Shown here: positions 20,390 through 31,352 of the stretch, piece by piece
Layout: each line of letters starts with the position of its first letter
Position numbering within the stretch: the stretch's first letter is position 1
Assembly (NCBI RefSeq): GCF_019203965.1
Contig: NZ_CP076448.1
Location: forward strand, 1 to 64,000
Reading direction: 5' to 3'
Source: Elioraea tepida
GTDB taxonomy: Bacteria; Pseudomonadota; Alphaproteobacteria; Acetobacterales; Acetobacteraceae
DNA: 64,000 nucleotides
Program-made: the position numbers and the translations under genes
The notes under the pieces: generated by a model
What the model was told of the DNA's origin: nothing
Seen by the model: only the letters and a program-made list of their open reading frames with translations
Database searches by the model: none

Positions 20390-23300
20390 CTACTCGGCGG
20401 CGATCGGCGTCGCGGCATGCGCCTGGGCAGAGGCGAGATCCACCGAGACGAGTCGTGACACGCCGCGCTCGGGCATGGTCACGCCGTAGAGCCGGTGCAT
20501 CCGCGCCATGGTGAGCCGATGGTGCGTCACCACGAGGAAGCGGGTGCCGGTGGAGGCGGCGATCTCCTCGAGAAGCGTGCAGAACCGCGCCACGTTCGCA
20601 TCGTCGAGCGGCGCATCCACCTCGTCGAGCACGCAGATCGGCGCCGGGTTAGTCAGGAACACCGCGAAGATCAGCGCCAGCGCCGTGAGCGCCTGCTCGC
20701 CGCCCGAAAGCAGCGACAACGTGGTGAGCTTCTTGCCCGGCGGCGATGCCATGATCTCGAGCCCGGCCTCCAGCGGATCGTCACTGTCAACCATCCTCAG
20801 ATGCGCCGCGCCGCCGCCGAACAGGCGCGAAAACAGCGCCTGGAAGTGCCGGTCCACCTCCGCGAAGCAGGCCATCAGCCGCTCGCGCCCCTCGCGGTTC
20901 AGCGCCCCGATCGCGCCGCGCAGCTTGGCGATCGCTGCGGTGAGATCCTCCCGTTCCGCCTTGAGGCTCGCGATCCGCGCCTCGACGTCCTCCGCCTCGC
21001 GCTCGGCGGCAAGGTTCACCGGCCCCATCTGGTCGCGTTCCCGGGCGAGCCGCTCGAGCCTGCGCGCGGCGGACGCCTCCGCTTCTTCAGGCGTTTCATG
21101 CAGGACCGCGGAACGGAGCACGGCTTCGGCGCTCAGCCCGAGCCGCTCCTCGACCTGCCGGGCGAGCTCCGCGGCGGCGGCCTCCGCTTGGGTGACCAGT
21201 CCCTCGGCGCGCACCCGCGCCTCGCGCGCCCCTGCGAGCTCCGCCTCCGCCGAGCGCAGGGCGCGGGCGGTGGCCGCCGCTTCCTGCTCGGCGGCGTTGA
21301 GCCGTGCGGCGCTCTCGTCGCGCTCCGCTTCCGCCCGGGCAAGCAGGGCAACGGCCTCGCCAAGCTCGGCCGCGAGCCGCCCCGGGGCCTCAGCGAGAGA
21401 CGCGGCGTCGGCCTCGGCCTCGCTCAAGCGAGCGGAGAGCTCAGCGCGGCGCGCCGTCGCACCGGACGCGCGTTCCGCCCAGGCGTGGCGTTCCGCAGCG
21501 ATGGCGGCCCGGCGCGCGGCGATCTGGTCCGCCTCGCGGCGGAGCACGGCGAGCGCGGCGCTCGCTTCCGCTTCGACTCGACGTGCGTCGGCAAGCGCTG
21601 CCCGCGCCTCGGCAAGGGCGGCCTGAAGGTCGTGGAGACGGGGGAGCTCGCCCTCGCGCGCGCGGAGCTCGGCAAGCCGCCGCGACGCCTCGGCGTGCTC
21701 GGCGGCGAGCCGTGCCTCCTGCGGCGCGAGCGCCGCAAGCCGCGAGGACGCCGCGGTGGCGCGTGCCGTCAGGCTCGCCTGTGCCGAGCGCGCCTCCTCG
21801 AGTGACCGCTCGGCCGCTCTGCGGGCATCACGGGCGGCCCGCTCGGCGGCAAGCGCGCGCGCCTCTCGGCCGGCGGCCTCTTCGTGCTCGGCACGCGCGC
21901 GCGCGGCCGAGCGCTCGGCTTCGGCGAGCTGGCCGCGGAGCGTGGCGAGCCGGTTCCGCTGCGCGAGCCGGGTCGCGGCGGCGGTCGGCGTGCCGGCACG
22001 CACGGCGTAGCCGTCCCAACGCCAGACCGCGCCGTCGCGCGAGACGAGCGCTTGGCCGGGGCGGAGAAGCGGCCAGAGCTGCGCTCCGGCAGACGCGGTC
22101 TCCACGAGCCCGACCTGGGACAGGGCGCGCGCGAGCACGGACGGGGCGGTAACCAGGGCGGCGAGGGGGGTGCACCCCTCCGGCAGGGCTTGGGCCGGCA
22201 CGATCGGCGGCAGCGCGCGCCAGTGCCGCGGCGCCGCCTCGTCGGCCGGAGCCTCGAGCGCCTCGCCGAGGGCTGCGCCGAGCGCCGTCTCGAGACCCTC
22301 GGGCACGCCCACCGCATCGACGAGCTTCGGCCAAAGCTCGTCATCGCGGCCGCCGAGAACCTCCCGCAGAGCGGCGACCTCGGCGGCGAGCCGGGTACGC
22401 TCTGCCTCCGCCTGGGCGGAGGCCTTGGCCGCGCGTGCCGAGGCCGCTTCGGCCTCGCTCCGGGCGGCCTCGGCGCGCTCGACCTCGGCGCGTGCCGCGG
22501 CGAGGCGCTCCGTCGCCTCGGCCAGCGCAGCGGCCGCCTTGTCGAGTGCCGCCGCCTCCACGAGGTCCTGCTCGAGGGCCGCCCGCTCGCGACCGAGCCT
22601 CGCCGTCTCGGCCGACAGCCGGGCGAGAGCCTGTTCTCCGGAGGCGATCGCCTCGCCGATCGCCTTGGCGCGCGCCTGCGCCTCCGCGGCCTGTTCGGTC
22701 ACCGCTTCCGCCGCCGCCTCGCGTGCCGCGACCTCGCGAGCAGCCTCCTCCGCTCTCCTCATCGCCGCCGCCAGCCGATCGGGAAGGTCGGCCTCCGACC
22801 GGGCAAGCGACTCATCCTCGGCGGCAAGCCGGTGCTCGGCCTCGGCCGCGTCGGCGACGAGCTTTTCGGCGTGGGCAAGATCGCGCCCGAGCTCGGCGAG
22901 CCTCGCCTGGGCGGCAGCGAGCGACGCCTTCGCGGCACGCTCCTCGGCTTCATGTCGAGCGACGCGGGCACGCGCGCGCTCGACCGCCGCGCGCGCCGCG
23001 GCGTCTCTCTCGCGCAGCTCCGGCAGAACGGCTTCCACCTCGGCCGCGCGGGCGGCGGCCGCAGTGGCGGCCTCGGCCGCTTCGGCGACGCGACGGTCCG
23101 CCTCGCGAAGCCCGGCCTCCGCCTCGGCCCTCGACGCGGCGAGGCGGGCGAGACGCGCGGCGAAGAGCAGCGTCTCCGCCTCCCGGAGCTGCGCGGCCAG
23201 GTTGCGGTAGCGTGTGGCCTGGCGCGCCTGCTTTTTCAGAGTGGCGAGCTGCGCCTCGAGCGTGCCGAGGACGTCGTCGGCGCGCGCGAGATTGGCTTCC

Positions 23301-23899
23301 GCAGCGCGGAGCTTCAGCTCCGCTTCGTGGCGCCGCGCATGCAGCCCGGTGATGCCGGCCGCTTCCTCGAGCAGATGGCGGCGGTCCTGAGGATTGGCGT
23401 TGACGATCGCGCCGAGCTTGCCCTGGCTGACAAGCGCGGTGGAGCGTGCGCCCGTCGCACTGTCGGCGAACAGGAGCTGAACGTCGCGCGCCCGCCACTC
23501 CCGGCCGTTGACCCTGAAGATGCTGCCGTGGCCGCGCTCGATCCGACGCTGCACCTCGATCTCGATCGGGCCTGCTCGGCCGTCGCCGCCGTCATTCGCC
23601 GCCGCGTGCAGGGCCGCAGGGGCGGCCCCGGGGGGCGCCTCGAGCAGCAGCGACACCTCGGCATGGTTTCGGCTCGGCCGCGTGGCGGTGCCAGAAAAGA
23701 TGACGTCCTCCATCTCGCCGCCGCGCAGAGACTTCGCCGAAGTCTCGCCCATCGCCCAGCGCACCGCCTCGACGATGTTCGACTTGCCGCAGCCGTTCGG
23801 GCCGACGATCCCGGTCAGCCCAGGGAGGATGTCGAGATGCGTCGGCTCGACGAAGCTCTTGAACCCGGAAAGGCGAAGCCGCCTGAAGGTGAGCGCCAT
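20390..23899 (-). CDS. smc: Chromosome segregation ATPase SMC
   Basis: Structural maintenance of chromosomes protein, 1169 residues, which compacts and sorts the chromosome. The head is split between the ends: Walker A GPNGCGKSN at residues 33-41 and, from about residue 1063, the signature LLSGGEQALTALAL followed by Walker B VLDEVDAPLDD and the LVVTHH switch. Two long alanine/glutamate/arginine-rich coiled coils (about 170-500 and 670-1000) flank a globular hinge near residues 510-650. It is last in a dciA-dsbA-smc set. Confidence 0.96.
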   Translation of the reverse strand: MALTFRRLRLSGFKSFVEPTHLDILPGLTGIVGPNGCGKSNIVEAVRWAMGETSAKSLRGGEMEDVIFSGTATRPSRNHAEVSLLLEAPPGAAPAALHAAANDGGDGRAGPIEIEVQRRIERGHGSIFRVNGREWRARDVQLLFADSATGARSTALVSQGKLGAIVNANPQDRRHLLEEAAGITGLHARRHEAELKLRAAEANLARADDVLGTLEAQLATLKKQARQATRYRNLAAQLREAETLLFAARLARLAASRAEAEAGLREADRRVAEAAEAATAAAARAAEVEAVLPELRERDAAARAAVERARARVARHEAEERAAKASLAAAQARLAELGRDLAHAEKLVADAAEAEHRLAAEDESLARSEADLPDRLAAAMRRAEEAAREVAAREAAAEAVTEQAAEAQARAKAIGEAIASGEQALARLSAETARLGRERAALEQDLVEAAALDKAAAALAEATERLAAARAEVERAEAARSEAEAASARAAKASAQAEAERTRLAAEVAALREVLGGRDDELWPKLVDAVGVPEGLETALGAALGEALEAPADEAAPRHWRALPPIVPAQALPEGCTPLAALVTAPSVLARALSQVGLVETASAGAQLWPLLRPGQALVSRDGAVWRWDGYAVRAGTPTAAATRLAQRNRLATLRGQLAEAERSAARARAEHEEAAGREARALAAERAARDARRAAERSLEEARSAQASLTARATAASSRLAALAPQEARLAAEHAEASRRLAELRAREGELPRLHDLQAALAEARAALADARRVEAEASAALAVLRREADQIAARRAAIAAERHAWAERASGATARRAELSARLSEAEADAASLAEAPGRLAAELGEAVALLARAEAERDESAARLNAAEQEAAATARALRSAEAELAGAREARVRAEGLVTQAEAAAAELARQVEERLGLSAEAVLRSAVLHETPEEAEASAARRLERLARERDQMGPVNLAAEREAEDVEARIASLKAEREDLTAAIAKLRGAIGALNREGRERLMACFAEVDRHFQALFSRLFGGGAAHLRMVDSDDPLEAGLEIMASPPGKKLTTLSLLSGGEQALTALALIFAVFLTNPAPICVLDEVDAPLDDANVARFCTLLEEIAASTGTRFLVVTHHRLTMARMHRLYGVTMPERGVSRLVSVDLASAQAHAATPIAAE

Positions 23900-23929
23900 G
23901 TGGCTCTGCCGTCCTCTCCCGACGCCGGC

Positions 23930-24541
23930 TCAGCCGAGGCCCGCTTCGCGCGCGAAGCGCTCGAACCCGATCGCGCCGGAGACGGCGGGGGTGCGATCGT
24001 TGAACACGAAGGAGGGCGTGGCCTCGATCCGGAAACGCTGTTCGGCGGCAAGCCGCCCCTCGAGGATGCCGCGCTGCAGGGCCTCGCTCGCAAGCGCCGC
24101 CTCGACCGTCGCCCGCGGCATGCCGGCGAGAGCGGCAAGGCGCGTCAGATCCTCGATGAAGCTTCGCCGCACCCATTGCGCCTGCGCGCGAAACAGCATG
24201 CCGATGAAGGCCTCGTAGCGCTCGGCCGGCATCGCGCGCGCGATCGCGGCAGCGGCGAGCGCCGCTTGGTCGAGCGGGAAATCGCGCCAGACAAGCCGCA
24301 CTTTGCCGGTGTCGATCAGCTCCGCCTTCACGCGCGGGAAGGTGTCGTTGTGGAACGCGGCGCAGTGGCTGCAGGTGAGGGAGAAGAACTCCTGGACGGT
24401 GACGCCTGCCTCCGGGTTGCCGAGCGAGCGTTCGGCGAGCATCTCCGCAAGCGGCGGAAGCGCCGATTGCGCAGCCGCCGGAAGGGCGGCCAGCGAAGCG
24501 GTTGCACCCACAAGGCCTAGTAGGCTTCGACGATCGATCAC
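23930..24541 (-). CDS. DsbA-family thiol:disulfide oxidoreductase
   Basis: Exported thioredoxin-fold protein with the active site CSHC in FFSLTCSHCAAFHND, so a DsbA/DsbG-like enzyme that makes or repairs disulfides in the periplasm. The N-terminus (IDRRSLLGLVGATASLAALPAAAQS) is a signal peptide with a twin-arginine look. The cis-Pro loop is EATPSFVFN near the end. GTG 24541 is chosen because GGGGA lies seven bases upstream; GTG 24547 is too near that site. About 203 residues. It lies between the DUF721 gene and smc, an order seen often in alphaproteobacteria. Confidence 0.88.
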   Translation of the reverse strand: MIDRRSLLGLVGATASLAALPAAAQSALPPLAEMLAERSLGNPEAGVTVQEFFSLTCSHCAAFHNDTFPRVKAELIDTGKVRLVWRDFPLDQAALAAAAIARAMPAERYEAFIGMLFRAQAQWVRRSFIEDLTRLAALAGMPRATVEAALASEALQRGILEGRLAAEQRFRIEATPSFVFNDRTPAVSGAIGFERFAREAGLG

Positions 24542-24649
24542 GGTCACATCCCCAAGATGTGGTGGAAGATAGCGCCTCGCGCCGGGGCGAGTCGAGCGCC
24601 GCGACTGTGGCCTGCCCCGACCCGGCGCGCCCATCACCACGGCGCGATC

Positions 24650-25168
24650 TCACCGGCGCGCCAGCACCTCGGCACCGAGCCGGGCGAGCGCCTCCTTCAG
24701 CGGGCCCTCCGGCAGGTCGGCGACCGCCGCGGCGGCGCGCAGCACCGCCTCGCGCGACGGTGGCTTCGGTAAGGGCAGCGGCGGCGCTCCGGCACCGGTC
24801 GTCGCCCGGCGCCCGCTCCCGGCACTGAAGCGCAGCCTCGCCACCGCATCCCGGCCGAGCCGGGCGTTGATCCGCGCGAGGAGTTCCGGCGCTAGGTGGG
24901 ATAGTTCGAGCGCCATCGGCCCCGAGGCGCGTATGGTGAGCGTCGCGGACTGCCTGCCGCAGGAGAGACGCTCCGGCGCGGTGACGGCGGCGATCGCAGG
25001 CCCGACAATCTCGGGCCAGTCGAGAGCGAGACGGGCGAGCAAGCCACCGCGGGAACGCATCGCCGGCCGGGTGATCCGGCTGAGCAGCCCGGCGATCGGC
25101 ACGGGCCCGGCGGCGAGGCGCTCTTCCGCCGGCGCGTCATCCCGAAGCTTGCCGCTGTCCTCCGCCAT
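24650..25168 (-). CDS. DUF721 (DciA-like) protein
   Basis: A 172-residue DUF721 protein. Family members related to DciA act with the replicative helicase; the exact role of the alphaproteobacterial form is less clear. The core, RSRGGLLARLALDWPEIVGPAIAA followed by the ATLTIRASGPMALELSHLAPELLARINA segment, is a KH-like fold region at residues about 40-120; the rest is low complexity. ATG 25168 follows an AGGG site. The open frame extends to 26233 on this strand but that part overlies mutY and is not protein-like. Only 15 bases separate it from the divergent mutY start. Confidence 0.8.
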   Translation of the reverse strand: MAEDSGKLRDDAPAEERLAAGPVPIAGLLSRITRPAMRSRGGLLARLALDWPEIVGPAIAAVTAPERLSCGRQSATLTIRASGPMALELSHLAPELLARINARLGRDAVARLRFSAGSGRRATTGAGAPPLPLPKPPSREAVLRAAAAVADLPEGPLKEALARLGAEVLARR

Positions 25169-25183
25169 CACCACCCTGCCCGC

Positions 25184-28014
<2,831 letters not shown>

Positions 28015-28018
<4 letters not shown>

Positions 28019-28730
28019 GCGTTGGCGAGGGCGGCTGCCGCCTCGCGTTCGAGGTTCGCGCGCAAGGCAGGATCAAGCCCGAGGCGATGGCCGAGCGCGT
28101 CGAGGAAGGCGCGCTCCGCCGGCTGGTCGGGCTCGATGGCAAGCCGGGCGGAGAGCCAGAGCTCCGCGGCCTGTTGGGGCGTGGCAGCGAGCGCCGCGAT
28201 CGCCGCCGGGTCGACCGGAGCGTTCATCGCATCGAACAGAGCCGCCTTGGCTTCGGCGTCGAGGCCGGCGCGCTCAATGGCGGCGAAGATCGCCTGCTGC
28301 TCGGTGTTGTCCAGATGCCCGTCCGCCTTCGCTGCGGCGACCATTGCGCGCACCAGCGCCACGCCGAACGGACGGCCATCCGCCGCCGGCTCGCTCGGCA
28401 GGAAGCGTTCATCCGTCGAGGCGAGCTCGGCGGGAGAGGGAGGCGCCATCGCCCCCTGTGACCGGCCAGCCTGCCAGTTCTGCCACGCGCGGTAGGCAAG
28501 CGCGCCGAGCACGGCGGCACCGCCATAGCCGACCGCGCTGCCCGCGAGCTTGCGCGCCTTCTTGCTGCCGAGCAGGAGCCCGATGAGGCCGCCCGCTGCT
28601 GCGCCGCCGGCGAGCCCCCCGGGAACGTTGAGGCCGGAAAGCTTCTGGTCGGCCTGGGTGAGTGTGGAGGCCGCGCGATCCCCGCACCCGCGCCGAGGAA
28701 ACGGTCAAGGAGCTGTTTGGCGTCGATCAT
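28015..28730 (-). pseudogene. DUF533 (YebE-like) membrane protein, frameshifted
   Basis: A DUF533 protein in two frames. The start frame gives MIDAKQLLDRFLGAGAG from ATG 28730, then turns into nonsense. One base earlier, the other frame continues as ASTLTQADQKLSGLNVPGG, a glycine-rich membrane segment (LAGGAAAGGLIGLLLGSKKA), VGYGGAAVLGALAYRAWQNW, and the TerB-like helical domain with MVAAAKADGHLDNTEQQAIF. Adding one C to the C4 run at 28680-28683 (+ strand) joins them. Without it, only a fragment from GTG 28512 would be made. The protein family is of unknown function. Its stop overlaps rnhB. Confidence 0.75.
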
Positions 28731-28778
28731 GCGAGGAGAGATCGCCCGCAGCAGCTGGCGATGCAAGCAGGGCGTCGA

Positions 28779-29930
28779 TCACAGCAGGGCAAGCTGGCGA
28801 TCCTCCCCCCCGGTCGGGCGCGCCGGCACCCGGAAGCGGCTTGCGTCGAGCCCGCCCGATGGGCGCCCAAGACCATGCTTGCGCGCAGCCGCCGCGAAGC
28901 GTTGCGCGAGCAGGCCGGCATAGGGGCCGGAGCCTGTGAAGCGGCTGCCAAAGCGGGGATCGTTCAACCGGCCGGAGCGTGTCTGGCGTATCAGCGAGAG
29001 CACCTTCGCCGCCCGCTCCGGATAATGTGCCTCGAGCCAGGCAGTGAACATCTCCTTGAGCTCGTTCGGCAGGCGCACCAGCACGTAGCCCGCGGCATCG
29101 GCTCCGGCTCGGGCAGCGGCGGCGAGAATGCCTTCGAGCTCGGCGTCGTTCAGCCCGGGGATCATCGGCGCGGCCAGCACCCCGGCCGGTACGCCGGCCT
29201 GGACGAGCGCCTCGATCGCCTGCAGCCGCCGCGCCGGGGTGGCGGCGCGCGGCTCCATGACGTTGGCGAGCCTGCGGTCGAGCGTGGTGACGGAGAGGCA
29301 GACGCGGACGAGGCGCCGCTCCGCCATCGACGCGAGGATGTCGAGATCACGAATGACGAGCGCCGACTTCGTGACGATCGTGCAGGGGTGGTTGAACGCC
29401 GACAGCACCTCGAGGATCGCGCGCGTGATCCGGAGCTGGCGTTCTACCGGCTGATAGGGGTCGGTGTTCGAGCCGAGCGCGATCGGGGCGGGGCGATAGC
29501 CGGGCCGCGAGAGCTCGCGCGCGAGCAGGCTCGCCGCCTCCGGCTTGAACAGAAGCTTCGCCTCGAAGTCGAGGCCCGGGGAGAGGCCGAGCTGGGCATG
29601 CGAGGGCCGCGCGTAGCAGTAGATGCAGCCATGCTCGCAGCCGCGATAGGGGTTCACCGAGCGGTCGAAGCCGATATCAGGACTGTCGTTCCAGGCGATG
29701 ATGCTGCGCGTAGCGTCGCGCGTGAGCGTCGTCTCGAGGCGAGGCGGATCGGCGAGATCCTGCTCGAGCGTTCCCCAGCCGTCGTCAGCCGCCTCCGCCC
29801 TGAACCGGTCGTAGCGGCAGGGCGGCGAGGTGACGGCGCCACGCCCCTTGCGCGGCTGTGGCGGCGGCAGTTCCCAGCCGGCAGCCACCGGCAAATCGTG
29901 CCGATCCCACGCGTGAGCGAGCTCGTCCAT
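28779..29930 (-). CDS. PA0069-family radical SAM protein
   Basis: Radical SAM enzyme related to the spore photoproduct lyase group (PA0069 family), function unknown. The three cluster cysteines are in GCEHGCIYCYARPSHA (CxxxCxxC), followed by GSNTDPYQPVERQLRITR, KSALVIRDLDIL and GVLAAPMIPGLND. Length 383 from ATG 29930, which is preceded by an AAGGA site. The frame extends further upstream but that portion is not protein-like. It converges with nothing; the divergent glycosyltransferase starts 145 bases away. Confidence 0.88.
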   Translation of the reverse strand: MDELAHAWDRHDLPVAAGWELPPPQPRKGRGAVTSPPCRYDRFRAEAADDGWGTLEQDLADPPRLETTLTRDATRSIIAWNDSPDIGFDRSVNPYRGCEHGCIYCYARPSHAQLGLSPGLDFEAKLLFKPEAASLLARELSRPGYRPAPIALGSNTDPYQPVERQLRITRAILEVLSAFNHPCTIVTKSALVIRDLDILASMAERRLVRVCLSVTTLDRRLANVMEPRAATPARRLQAIEALVQAGVPAGVLAAPMIPGLNDAELEGILAAAARAGADAAGYVLVRLPNELKEMFTAWLEAHYPERAAKVLSLIRQTRSGRLNDPRFGSRFTGSGPYAGLLAQRFAAAARKHGLGRPSGGLDASRFRVPARPTGGEDRQLALL

Positions 29931-30075
29931 GGCCGTCCTTCCCCTCGCGGCGCCCCTGCGCGCGGGGAAAGCCTCGCCGAGCCTTGCCGGCTCTGTCAAG
30001 AACGAATCATGAACAAGCGCCGAGAACTGCCGCAGCGCGGCTGACACGACCGGCAGGCCATGCTCGCCTGTCGCC

Positions 30076-30756
30076 ATGGCGAAGCGCTTTCCCGACCTTT
30101 CGGTGGTGATCCCGGCACGCAATGCCGCCGCCTGCCTTCCGGCGACGCTCACCGCGCTGGGGGCGTGGCCGCGCGAGGTGATCGTTGCCGACTGCGGCTC
30201 TCCCGACGGCACGGCCGTGGTCGCCGCCGAGTGCGGCGCGCGCGTCGTTCCGGCGCCAGAGGGACGGGGTGTGCAGCTCGCGGCCGGAGTGGCCGCCGCC
30301 GCGGGCGAGTGGCTTCTGCTGCTGCACGCCGATACGGTTCTGGCTGAAGGTTGGGCGGAGGCTGTCGCGGCGTTCACCTGCGAGCGCGGTGCCGAGGGCC
30401 GGGCCGGCTATTTCCGGTTCCGGCTCGACGACGCCAGCCCGGCTGCGCGCCGTCTCGAGCGCCTTGTCGCCTTGCGCTGTCGCCTCTTCGCCCTGCCCTA
30501 TGGTGACCAGGGGCTTCTGATCCACCGCTCCCTGCTCGCGCGCGTGGGCGGCATTCCGGAACTCCCGATCATGGAGGACGTGACGCTCGTCCGCCGGCTC
30601 GGCCGGGCACGGCTCGCGCCGATCGGGGCGGAGGCGATCACCTCAGCCGAGCGTTGGCGTCGCGACGGCTATCTCAGGCGCAGCGCACGAAACCTCGCGC
30701 TTCTCTCCCTGTGGGCGCTTGGCGTGCCGCCGCGCGTTCTCGCCCGTCTCTATTGA
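30076..30756 (+). CDS. Family 2 glycosyltransferase (TIGR04283-like)
   Basis: Small GT-A-fold glycosyltransferase, 226 residues. Visible parts: DLSVVIPARNAAACLPATL nucleotide-binding start, EVIVADCGSPDGTA, LLLLHADTVL with the metal-binding DxD-like HAD, FRFRLDDASPAARRLE, and the YGDQGLLIHRSLLARVGG acceptor block. The pattern fits the TIGR04283 group of short transferases. Donor and acceptor are unknown. Some members lie beside arsenosugar genes; none is next to this one, although an arsenate operon is 22 kb away. Confidence 0.8.
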   Translation: MAKRFPDLSVVIPARNAAACLPATLTALGAWPREVIVADCGSPDGTAVVAAECGARVVPAPEGRGVQLAAGVAAAAGEWLLLLHADTVLAEGWAEAVAAFTCERGAEGRAGYFRFRLDDASPAARRLERLVALRCRLFALPYGDQGLLIHRSLLARVGGIPELPIMEDVTLVRRLGRARLAPIGAEAITSAERWRRDGYLRRSARNLALLSLWALGVPPRVLARLY

Positions 30757-30769
30757 GGCCCGGTGCTCA

Positions 30770-31318
30770 TCAGGCCGCAGCGCTGCCGAGATGCTCCCGA
30801 AGCCGAGGCATCAGCTCGACAAGATTGCAGGGCCTATGTCGGCTGTCGAGCTGCCACTTGAGGATGTCGTCCCAGGCGTCGCGGCACGCGCCCGGGCTGC
30901 CCGGGAGGGCGAAGAGGTAGGTGCCGCGGGCGACACCGCCCAGAGCGCGTGACTGGATCGTCGAGGTGCCGATCTTCTGGTAGCTCAGCATCCGGAACAG
31001 CTCGCCGAAGCCCTCAATCTCCTTCTCAAGCACGCGCTTGAACGCCTCCGGCGTGACATCGCGCCCGGTGATGCCCGTCCCCCCGGTCGTGATCACCACA
31101 TCGACCGCCGGATCGTCGATCCACTCGGTGAGATGGGTGAGGATGGCCTCCACCTCGTCCCGAACGATCGCGCGCGCGACCAGACGGTGCCCGGAGGCGG
31201 TAATCCGTTCCGCAAGCGTATCGCCGGACTTGTCCGTTCCCGGCGTGCGCGTGTCCGAAACGGTGAGGACGGCGATGTTGACTGGCAGGAAGCGACGCGT
31301 TTCATCGATGCGAGACAT
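30770..31318 (-). CDS. moaB: Molybdenum cofactor protein MoaB
   Basis: MoaB/MogA-fold protein that handles molybdopterin (adenylylation step) in molybdenum cofactor synthesis. Motifs: VLTVSDTRTPGTDKSGD, DVVITTGGTGITGRDVTPEAF and the FALPGSPGACRDAWDDILKWQ end. At 182 residues it is family length. It converges with the glycosyltransferase gene. No other moa/moe genes are visible here. Confidence 0.93.
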   Translation of the reverse strand: MSRIDETRRFLPVNIAVLTVSDTRTPGTDKSGDTLAERITASGHRLVARAIVRDEVEAILTHLTEWIDDPAVDVVITTGGTGITGRDVTPEAFKRVLEKEIEGFGELFRMLSYQKIGTSTIQSRALGGVARGTYLFALPGSPGACRDAWDDILKWQLDSRHRPCNLVELMPRLREHLGSAAA

Positions 31319-31352
31319 GTGCTGGCCCCACGCACGGCGATGACGGCCTCAG

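Noticed and set aside
20390-23899. Low-complexity repeats inside smc as a repeat array
   Set aside because: The short Ala/Glu/Arg patterns are ordinary coiled-coil codons with no fixed unit length.
21884-24520. An 878-codon open frame antisense to smc and dsbA
   Set aside because: Its Arg/Gly/Leu-rich repeats mirror the alanine/glutamate coiled coils of SMC; no domain, and it crosses two real genes.
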